64,000 nt of DNA. It comes from Streptomyces sp. MspMP-M5 (lineage in GTDB: Bacteria; Actinomycetota; Actinomycetes; Streptomycetales; Streptomycetaceae). A program made the position numbers and the translations under genes. Numbering within the stretch: the first letter of the stretch is position 1; every line of letters begins with the position of its first letter. This document shows, piece by piece, positions 27,701 through 33,233 of the stretch. The stretch is from the NCBI RefSeq assembly GCF_000373585.1, contig NZ_KB891853.1, positions 532,812 through 596,811 of the forward strand, in the 5' to 3' direction. The notes below the pieces were generated by a model. That model made no database searches. It had not been told where the DNA came from and saw only the letters and a list, made by a program, of their open reading frames with translations.

Positions 27701-28305
27701 TTGAGCAGGAGCCCGGCCACGGACGTGCCGTGCAGCCCGTCGACCGCGCGGGCCGTCTCCAGCCACCGGGGATCGGTCGCCCGTGCCCCGAACTCACCGC
27801 CGGCGAGCTGCCGCATCCGGACTTGAAGGGTGCTGATCTCGCGGTAGCCGCTCTCGGTGAGCGACGTGATCACCGCGGTCTCCTCGCGGTCGAAGCCCTC
27901 GGTCTCCCACCCCGCATCCTGGATCGCCTCGCGGGCCAGGTCGATCAGCAGCCGGTGCTGGGGATCCATCGACCTGGCCCGCCGCGGCGGGATGCCGTAG
28001 TGCGCCGCGTCGAAGTGGCCCACGTCCGGCAGCAGCGCCATGGTGTCCGTATAGGCCGCGGAGCCATCGCGGAAGTTGTCGCTGAAGAAGGCGGCGGAGC
28101 GCCAGCGCGCGTCCGGGATGGCGCCGAACTGCGCCTGTGGATCGGTGAGCAGCCGCCAGTACTGGTTGACGTTCCGCGCCCCGGGGAACCGGCAGGCCAT
28201 CCCCACGATCGCGACGTCTGCGGACCGCGCCTCCGCCGGGCCGGCCGGGAAGGCCGGACCCGACGGGGAGAAGGCTGGGCCCGACGGGGAATCGTGGACT
28301 GTCAC
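24784..28305 (-). CDS. AT-less ketosynthase-ACP-alpha-oxoamine synthase megaenzyme
   Basis: 1173 residues. Residues 30-475 are a modular PKS ketosynthase with the full triad: Cys225 (DSACSGG), His360 (EAHGTGTT) and His397 (GHSLNASG). Residues 485-640 hold the usual KS-AT linker and then LPPSPLAPRHHW, which resembles a post-AT linker; the acyltransferase itself is missing. An ACP follows with its phosphopantetheine serine at 712 (LGFDSLMLQEL). Residues 800-1170 are a PLP-dependent alpha-oxoamine synthase: VDEAHS (Asp986) and Schiff-base Lys1021 (TLSKSFASCGGY). It should condense an ACP-bound beta-ketoacyl chain with an amino acid, losing CO2 and releasing an alpha-aminoketone, as proposed for the RedL oxoamine-synthase domain. 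The GTG at 28305 overlaps the epimerase stop (GTGA). Product unknown. Confidence 0.9.
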   Translation of the reverse strand: MTVHDSPSGPAFSPSGPAFPAGPAEARSADVAIVGMACRFPGARNVNQYWRLLTDPQAQFGAIPDARWRSAAFFSDNFRDGSAAYTDTMALLPDVGHFDAAHYGIPPRRARSMDPQHRLLIDLAREAIQDAGWETEGFDREETAVITSLTESGYREISTLQVRMRQLAGGEFGARATDPRWLETARAVDGLHGTSVAGLLLNMGPNTISSVFDLHGESYALDSACSGGLMSVANAVFALRAGRCRIALAGGAQLVLTPDLLVGLCRIGALSRSGRCLPFGAAADGFVLGEGAGVLVLRPLADALAAGDRVYAVIRGVGTANDGTVQGGLHPQASGQLRTLRRAYRDAGVPMDSVGYLEAHGTGTTVGDPVEIGVLRELRGEQGPPAYLGAVKAVVGHSLNASGIAGLIKTVLAVHRGVIPPQPAIDLADRAGLDAARLTVPTEPARWPVSGQPRRAGVSAFGFGGTGVHLVVEECATAPVAPAPQEGPQLLVLSARDRAGLARYARELAHTLVADRPPLAGVADTLARRAPLAERLALVAEDAADAVSKLTAAADAVVAGRTGTLGPGQAVGTVSPPDGEPPQVTLPAPGALSPEARTAALAGLAERAVTGAGLRPAGERISPCTLPPSPLAPRHHWAVDASARDAEDAAQAPETAVEARPAVARTGAAAGVPAAHASAAALVLEEVSRTGVFPPGDLNERMALVSDLGFDSLMLQELEVNIGKRIPGFRTEELFTPGLTIERLIALVDPHLTELPAAGAPLPQEARADWDAATARVDDFPEVRQLEGLLTSIADTGADFPYFRVHQGTIRDTTVVGDRPYLSFGSYNYLGLSGHPAVNEAVHQAVDRYGTSVSASRVLSGERDLTVRLERTLAAFLGVEDCLALVSGHATNVTAIGHVVGAGDLVVHDALAHDSILQGCALSGAARRPFAHDDVGQLEYVLRRNRSRFRRVLIAVEGAYSMDGDLVDLPAVVELKKRYGALLMVDEAHSIGTVGERGGGVGEFYGVDRRDVDLWMGTLSKSFASCGGYLGGSARMVRWLRHTLPGFVYSVGLTPANAAAALAAVELIVAEPHRVRTLQRNAELFRGLATAAGLATGSSAHTPIVPCLLGDSARTLRVADRLFDQGVIADPIFHPAVEEGLARLRFFLTSEHRTDDIRRAVSILAEEVAAAGE

Positions 28306-29252
28306 CGGTCCGGCCCGCTGCCGGCCAGGCGCTCGCGCCACCAGTCCACCGTCGCCTTGATCTGCTCGTCGACGGGGGTGGCCCGTACGGTGAAGGCAGC
28401 TTCGTAGGCACTCGCGTCGGCGATGAACGGACGGTCGAACTGGTAGCGGATCTCCTTCATCTCGCGGAGTAGCGGCGAGACGAGCGAGGCGACGCCGAGC
28501 ACGGCCGGGGAGAGCTTGCGCACCGCGACCGGCCCCGTTCCCGCCTGGGCGGCGAGGTGGTCGACCATCTCCCGGACGGAGAGCGCGGGCTCGGTCGGTA
28601 CGTGCCAGGCACGTCCCCAGGCCCGCTCCTCCCCCGCGATCTCGACCAGGGCCCTGGCCACGTCGGGGAGGTAGCTCCAGCTGTGCGGGGCGTCCGGATC
28701 GCCGAGCGTGGAGACCGGCTTACCGCGCAGCAGTGCCGGCATGACCCGACCTGCCAGGTGCCCGCCGTCGGTCACGCCGGGCCCGAAAAAGTCCGAGGGC
28801 CGCAGTTCGACCGCCTTGATGCGGCCCTGCTCGTGCAGTTTCCGAGCCTGCTCCCACACTGCGGCGCGGACCCGGCCCTTGGGGCCGGTCGCCGCGAGCG
28901 GCAGCTCCTCGGTCATCGGGCCGTCCACCGGACCGTAGCCGTAGAGGTTGCCCAGCAGGACCAGGACGGCGCCGGTCTCCTCCGCCGCCGCGCAGAGCGA
29001 CGAGGCCAGCGGCGGCCATTCCGCTTTCCAGCGGTGGTAGGGCGGCCCGGCGCAGTTGATGATCGCAGCCGCGTCCCGCGCGGTCTCGCTCAGTCGCTTG
29101 CTGTCGGTCGCGTCCAGCGCAACCTGCTCGATGCCGGGCTCGGGGCTTCGGCCCGACTTGGTGACGACCCGTACGGAATGCCCCTTTTCGACCAGTAGTC
29201 GAGCAGTGGCCGCCCCGGCGGGCCCGAATCCTATGACGATGTAAAGGCTCAC
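28302..29252 (-). CDS. NAD(P)-dependent epimerase/dehydratase-like protein
   Basis: 316 residues with a Rossmann start IVIGFGPAGAATARLL, a variant of the extended-SDR GxxGxxG, then GNLYGYGPVDGPMTE and ELRPSDFFGPGV. The YxxxK pair of typical SDR enzymes is not evident, so it may be an atypical reductase or NAD-binding scaffold. It is translated in tandem with the megaenzyme (4-nt overlap), so reduction or tailoring of the aminoketone product is the natural guess. A TAGGGT hexamer 6 nt before the GTG suggests a leaderless operon message. Confidence 0.85.
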   Translation of the reverse strand: MSLYIVIGFGPAGAATARLLVEKGHSVRVVTKSGRSPEPGIEQVALDATDSKRLSETARDAAAIINCAGPPYHRWKAEWPPLASSLCAAAEETGAVLVLLGNLYGYGPVDGPMTEELPLAATGPKGRVRAAVWEQARKLHEQGRIKAVELRPSDFFGPGVTDGGHLAGRVMPALLRGKPVSTLGDPDAPHSWSYLPDVARALVEIAGEERAWGRAWHVPTEPALSVREMVDHLAAQAGTGPVAVRKLSPAVLGVASLVSPLLREMKEIRYQFDRPFIADASAYEAAFTVRATPVDEQIKATVDWWRERLAGSGPDR

Positions 29253-29258
29253 GCGCGC

Positions 29259-29264
29259 ACCCTA
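29259..29264 (-). promoter_or_regulatory. -10 element of the epimerase-megaenzyme operon
   Basis: On the minus strand TAGGGT is followed by six bases and the GTG at 29252. No SD is present, so transcription probably starts at the start codon. No obvious -35. Confidence 0.5.
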
Positions 29265-29366
29265 GCGCGGGCGCGCTCCGGCCTTATGTCGGACGAGTCG
29301 GGGGCGGGCGGCACGGGGGCGACGGACCGTGGTTTTCGGCCGGCGGGCCGCGAGGGGCGGCGCGGA

Positions 29367-29657
29367 TCAGCGGTCGGCTTCCGCCTGCTCGACGATGCGA
29401 CGGAGGGTGGCGATGTGTCCGGCGAGGGCCTTCCGGCCGGTCGGGGTGAGCGCGAGCCAAGCGCGCCGGCGGACCTTCGTGACCGAGGCGTACTGCGCCT
29501 CCTGGAGGACCTTGACATGCTTGCTCAGCACCGAGTCGCTGACCCCCAGCGCCTCGCGGACGACGGAGAACTCCATGGAGTCGACGGCGGCGAGCATGCT
29601 GCAGATCTGCAACCGGTTCGGCGCGTGGATCACCTCGTCGAAGGCCGCGCCGGTCAT
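29367..29657 (-). CDS. winged-helix regulator (ArsR/MarR-like, PadR-small type)
   Basis: 96 residues: DEVIHAPNRLQICSML, then the recognition segment VVREALGVSDSVLSKHVKVL and a basic wing TKVRRRAWLALT. This short form, coupled to a membrane protein, is common in actinomycetes as a local repressor. Its ATG overlaps the stop of the upstream membrane-protein gene by 4 nt. Its probable operator is the perfect 12-bp inverted repeat at 30140-30168. A broken relative lies at 30287-30370. Confidence 0.87.
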   Translation of the reverse strand: MTGAAFDEVIHAPNRLQICSMLAAVDSMEFSVVREALGVSDSVLSKHVKVLQEAQYASVTKVRRRAWLALTPTGRKALAGHIATLRRIVEQAEADR

Positions 29658-30124
29658 CGCCCGGCCCGGATGTCGCGTCGGGCGACTGCGTCGACGCGGA
29701 ACCCCGCGACCACGGTGAGCACTCCGATCACGCCGCCGGCCACGGCGATGGCCCACTGCACGCCGGCACGCGACTCCAGGTACGTGCCGGCGGCGGCCAG
29801 CAGGACGAAGGCGAGGACGTACCCACCGAAGATCCTCATGGCGCCGAGCGTGGCGGTGAACCGCTGATAGGAGACGCCGGTCGCACGCCGGGCCGCGTAG
29901 TCGAGGCCGAGCACCACGACGACGAACACGGGGACCGCCCAGGATGCCTCCCGCAGGCTCATGGAGCTGAAGAAGAGCGCCACCGCGACGCCCAGGCCGA
30001 CGTGGTACCACCACGGGGCCGCGATGTGGGTGGCCGCACGGGCCCGGGAGGCGGCGACGGAGTCGAGGGCCGTACGGGCCGAATCCGGGGTGAGAAGTCC
30101 GGAGTTGCCCGAGTTGGTTTCCAT
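29654..30124 (-). CDS. four-helix membrane protein
   Basis: 156 residues with hydrophobic segments near residues 38-55, 62-80, 98-120 and 122-145, and no recognised domain. It is co-translated with the small winged-helix regulator, an arrangement where the membrane protein often confers resistance or relays a signal. Start at 30124 preferred (METNSG); an ATG 4 codons upstream is possible. CATGCT lies 7 nt before the ATG and TTGCCA 18 nt before that, consistent with a leaderless promoter overlapped by the inverted repeat. Confidence 0.75.
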   Translation of the reverse strand: METNSGNSGLLTPDSARTALDSVAASRARAATHIAAPWWYHVGLGVAVALFFSSMSLREASWAVPVFVVVVLGLDYAARRATGVSYQRFTATLGAMRIFGGYVLAFVLLAAAGTYLESRAGVQWAIAVAGGVIGVLTVVAGFRVDAVARRDIRAGR

Positions 30125-30139
30125 GACGGAAAGCATGAC

Positions 30140-30168
30140 AGGACACTTGCCGTCATGGCAAGTGTCCT
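30140..30168. promoter_or_regulatory. perfect 12-bp inverted repeat, probable operator
   Basis: AGGACACTTGCC-N5-GGCAAGTGTCCT, 16 nt before the start of the membrane-protein/winged-helix operon and overlapping its candidate -35 (TTGCCA). Fits an autoregulatory site. Confidence 0.65.
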
Positions 30169-30257
30169 TGATGCGCTCCTGAGGTGACGACGAAACCGGA
30201 GGGCAATAATCCGCGCAGACGGAGGGATCGACAGGTAGGACACCTGCCCGAACCTCA

Positions 30258-30274
30258 TTCGGGACGAAGAGGTC
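30258..30274. repeat. 17-bp exact copy of tRNA-Pro anticodon region (candidate att remnant)
   Basis: TTCGGGACGAAGAGGTC is identical to 20472-20488 in the tRNA-Pro gene, and the homology ends abruptly on both sides. At this length a chance match inside 64 kb is unlikely. Confidence 0.6.
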
Positions 30275-30286
30275 CAGGGCGCTTCG

Positions 30287-30370
30287 TATGAAGGGCTGCC
30301 GGCCGAGTGGAGGAGTTCGGTTGTGCGGGATGCCGTCGGCATCAGTGACTCCACGCTGTCCGAACAGGTC
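30287..30370 (+). pseudogene. fragment of a winged-helix regulator gene
   Basis: Reads AEWRSSVVRDAVGISDSTLS in one frame, matching the recognition-helix region VVREALGVSDSVLSKHV of the regulator at 29367-29657 at 11 of 17 positions, but on the opposite strand. No start, no N-terminal helix and no wing survive. It directly follows the candidate att copy, so it may be a truncated chromosomal gene or a remnant of a second element. Confidence 0.6.
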
Positions 30371-30414
30371 GTAGCCAGGCGCGGCCCCCGGGTTGCCTTA
30401 GGGACCCCTGCGCG

Positions 30415-31938
30415 TCATGCGGTGGTGAACTCCGCTATCGCGGAGGGGCTGTTGAGGAGGGAGGTGTATGCCTTGACGGCTTTGGTGGGGTCGGGGCCGC
30501 GCCAGGCGATGATGTGGTCGGGGCGGAGGAGTAGGGAGTGGTGGGTGGGGAGGAAGTCGAGGGTGTGGGGGTGGGTGGGAAGGTCGGGGTGGGTGGTGGG
30601 TGTGGGGGTGTTGGTGAGGAGGGTCCAGTGGGGGCCGGCCAGGTCGAGGGTGGAGCGGGTGCGGGAGGGGTCGAGCCAGCGGTGGGGGATGCGGGTGCCT
30701 ATGCGGCCGGTGGGGTTGAAGTCGGTGGTGGGTTCGGGGTCGTCGGGCGTCTGCGGGTCGGTGACGAGGGCGCCGTGGGTGTACTGGTAGCCGCCCGCGG
30801 TCAGGACGAAGGGGTGGGCGAGGGTGGGGTCGGGGGCTGACGCCGCCACGCGGAGGTCGAGGGTGCGGCGGCTCGACTGGTCGGCCGCGAACCAGCCGGC
30901 CGGGCGGCGTTCGGCGTCGTAGCTGTCCAGGAGGGCCGGTGCCGCGCGGCCGCGCAGGACGGCGGCGAGTTTCCAGCCCAGGTTGTGGGCGTCGGCGATG
31001 CCGGTGTTGGCGCCGCTGGCGGCGAACGGCGGCATGACGTGCGCGGCGTCGCCGGCCAGGTGGACGCGGCCGGCGGTGTAGCGGTCGGCGACGAGCATCT
31101 CGGCCTGCCACGGCAGGACGCTGCGGACGTCGAGGTCGGGGACGGGCACGCCGAGGACGGTGCGGAGCAGGGCGGGCCAGTCCCGGTCGGCGGTGGTGCC
31201 GCCGCTCATGAACACCCAGCGGCGGCGGCCGTCGACGGAGGCCAGGGCGCCGGGTGCGTCGGGGTGCTCGAGCTGGCAGAGGTTGAACTCCCGGCCCCGT
31301 ACGACCTCGCCGAGGTCGGCGTGGAAATAGACGTTCACGCTCGGCTCACCGATGGTCCCGCGGCCCGAGCGGGCGATGCCCAGGGCCCGGCGTACGGGGC
31401 TGCGGGCGCCGTCGGCGGCGACCAGGTAGCGGGCCCGCAGCCGGGTGCGTGCGCCGCTGCCGCGGTCGAGGAGGTCGGCGACCACCTCGTCGTCGTGCTG
31501 CTCGAAGGCGAGGAGTTCGGTGTCGAAGCGGACCGTGGCGCCGGCGTCGGCGGCCGCTTCGCGCAGGACCGGCTCCAGGACGTCCTGGGCGATCAGGCAG
31601 GGCGCCTCCGGGCTGATGTCGACGGTTCCGGCGGGGCCCGGGGGCCGCCACAGCGGAAGCTGCTCGGCCTCGGCGAGCGTCCGTCCCACGGCCATGTGGT
31701 CGTGACCGGCGAGGTCCCGGGCCGCATGGTGGACCAGGCGGGCCAGTCCGAGCTCCCGGAAGATCTCCATGCTGCGCATGTGGAAGCGACGGGCCTTGGG
31801 CTGCGGGGAGGTGGTGGCGCGCTTCTCCACCACGGTCACCGCGACACCGTGGTGGCGCAGCACCAGTGCGGTGGTGAGTCCGACGAGTCCGCCGCCCACT
31901 ACGAGCACCTCGGACGTCGGTGTACGTTGTCCACTCAT
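30415..31938 (-). CDS. FAD-dependent aromatic monooxygenase (PheA/TfdB class A type)
   Basis: 507 residues. FAD-binding GGGLVGLTTALVLR, the DG motif AADGARSPVRRALG and the GD motif HLAGDAAHVMPPFAASGANT are all intact. A thioredoxin-like C-terminal region rich in Thr/Pro/His follows. Enzymes of this class hydroxylate phenols or polyketide aromatics and also inactivate antibiotics such as rifampicin and tetracyclines. It is divergent from a TetR gene and its start codon sits inside a perfect inverted repeat, so ligand-induced expression is likely. TACGTT is 7 nt upstream of the ATG. Confidence 0.9.
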   Translation of the reverse strand: MSGQRTPTSEVLVVGGGLVGLTTALVLRHHGVAVTVVEKRATTSPQPKARRFHMRSMEIFRELGLARLVHHAARDLAGHDHMAVGRTLAEAEQLPLWRPPGPAGTVDISPEAPCLIAQDVLEPVLREAAADAGATVRFDTELLAFEQHDDEVVADLLDRGSGARTRLRARYLVAADGARSPVRRALGIARSGRGTIGEPSVNVYFHADLGEVVRGREFNLCQLEHPDAPGALASVDGRRRWVFMSGGTTADRDWPALLRTVLGVPVPDLDVRSVLPWQAEMLVADRYTAGRVHLAGDAAHVMPPFAASGANTGIADAHNLGWKLAAVLRGRAAPALLDSYDAERRPAGWFAADQSSRRTLDLRVAASAPDPTLAHPFVLTAGGYQYTHGALVTDPQTPDDPEPTTDFNPTGRIGTRIPHRWLDPSRTRSTLDLAGPHWTLLTNTPTPTTHPDLPTHPHTLDFLPTHHSLLLRPDHIIAWRGPDPTKAVKAYTSLLNSPSAIAEFTTA

Positions 31939-31955
31939 GGTGGACAACGTACACC
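31919..31955. promoter_or_regulatory. TetR operator between monooxygenase and TetR genes
   Basis: Perfect 16-bp arms (GGTGTACGTTGTCCAC and complement) around TCATG. The palindrome covers the monooxygenase start codon and its -10 (TACGTT, minus strand 31946-31951), and lies 18 nt before the tetR ATG. One bound dimer pair could block both genes. Confidence 0.8.
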
Positions 31956-31973
31956 ACACCTAGAGTGGCCACC

Positions 31974-32723
31974 ATGACTTCTTCCGAGCGCCGGCCCGCT
32001 GCCGGTGGGCTGGTGTGGTTCGACGAGCCCGCGCCCCCGCGCGCCACCGAGCAGCTCAGCCGCGAGCGCATCGTGGCCGCCGCGGTGGAACTGGCCGACG
32101 ACCAGGTGCCCGGCGAGATCACCATGCGGGCGCTGGCGGCCAAGCTGGGCGTCCGCAGCCCGATGGCGCTCTACCGCTACGTCGGCAGCAAGGACGGCCT
32201 GGTCGACCTGATGACGGACGAGGTCTACGGCCGGATCACCGTGCCGCGGGGGGAGGGCTGGCGGCCGGCGCTGCAGGGGCTCGGCCGCACCGGCTGGGAC
32301 GCGGTCCGGCGCCACCCGTGGTTCGCGCGGCTCGCCTTCGCCCGTCCCCCGATGGGGCCCAACGCCCTGCGCCTCTACGAGGCGGCGCTCGCCGAGCTGG
32401 CGCCGCTCGGGCTGGATGCGGCGACGCGGATGGGGTTCGTCAAGACCGTGCTCGGTCATGTGCTGGGCTCGGGGCTGGCGCTGCTGGAGGAGCAGACCAT
32501 GCGGACCCGGGTCGGGCTGCCCGAGGACAGTGATCTGGAAGCCGCCGTGGCGCCTTATTGGGAACGCATCGCGGCGGCGGGTGCGCATCCGCACTTCGTC
32601 GGGTGGGCGAGCGATCCGCAGCGGCACGCTCCGGAGCCGCAGTCGTTCGAGCAGGTGCTGGAGTGGCTGCTCGACGGGCTGGCGACGCTGGTGCCGGCGG
32701 AACGCGGCGGGTCCGCGGACTGA
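31974..32723 (+). CDS. TetR/AcrR repressor, divergent to FAD monooxygenase
   Basis: 249 residues. HTH in EITMRALAAKLGVRSPMALYRYVGSKDGLVDLM, with a C-terminal ligand domain of the TetR_C type (PWFARLAF, GFVKTVLGHVLGSGLALL). TAGAGT lies 7 nt before the ATG and no good SD is present. Very likely represses the monooxygenase and itself through the operator at 31919-31955; the ligand would be a substrate-like aromatic compound. Confidence 0.88.
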   Translation: MTSSERRPAAGGLVWFDEPAPPRATEQLSRERIVAAAVELADDQVPGEITMRALAAKLGVRSPMALYRYVGSKDGLVDLMTDEVYGRITVPRGEGWRPALQGLGRTGWDAVRRHPWFARLAFARPPMGPNALRLYEAALAELAPLGLDAATRMGFVKTVLGHVLGSGLALLEEQTMRTRVGLPEDSDLEAAVAPYWERIAAAGAHPHFVGWASDPQRHAPEPQSFEQVLEWLLDGLATLVPAERGGSAD

Positions 32724-33233
32724 GCGGGCGGGCGGGGCCCGGCCTGCTCTTCCGGCTGTTCCCGGAGGCGGGCCGGCCGCCCGGCTGCCGCGCGATCGGC
32801 CGCCGCGCCGTTCGGCGCCGGTCCCTCCCCTCGTGGGGACCGGTGCCGAGCGGCGCGGGCGGCGTCGATCCGCGCCCCCCGTACAGGCGCGGATCCAGAT
32901 GGGGCCGGACCCGTGGTCGGCGGGTGGCGGTCCGGAAGGACCGGTTCCACGGGGTCCGGCGCTCGTCCGCCGGGGTCTCACCGCCGGCTCGCGGTTTCGG
33001 CGGCGGAGGGCCGAGAACATGTGCCCAGAGGTGCCTTCCGAACGCCGGGCCGGTGGCCGGTCCGGATGTCCGGGTCGTACCGGCTTGCCGCGCCGTTGGG
33101 TCGTGATCCTGCCAGCTGGGGCTTCCGCCGAGGAGGTTCCGGTGCCGGGCCGATGCCTTCGTCGCAGGTCAGCCGGTTAAGGTGAGTTTTCCGGTCCGGA
33201 CGTCCAGGAGCGGGGGGAGTAAGGGGTGGAACC
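32724..33233. other. 510-bp intergenic region without a supported gene
   Basis: GC-rich throughout, with short inverted GC runs (for example GCGGGCCGGCCGCCCGG near 32770) but no convincing coding frame, tRNA or terminator. The right end carries AAGGGGTGGA, the SD for the STAND-WD40 gene. Confidence 0.5.

Larger units (their letters stand above)
20472..30274. other. candidate genomic island at tRNA-Pro
   Basis: Bounded on the left by the tRNA-Pro anticodon region (20472-20488) and on the right by an exact 17-bp copy, TTCGGGACGAAGAGGTC (30258-30274). Between them are a transposase remnant, regulators, a membrane protein, an XRE/ImmA-type pair and an oxoamine-synthase megaenzyme with an epimerase-like partner, none of which is core metabolism. 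No integrase remains, so it would be an immobile remnant. The att assignment is inference from one short repeat; the right copy lacks the 3' half of the tRNA. Confidence 0.45.

Noticed and set aside
24775..28407. 1210-codon open frame antisense to the megaenzyme
   Set aside because: Mirror of the GC-rich KS/oxoamine-synthase gene; its translation is Arg/Gly/His-rich with no motifs, whereas the minus-strand protein has complete catalytic sites.
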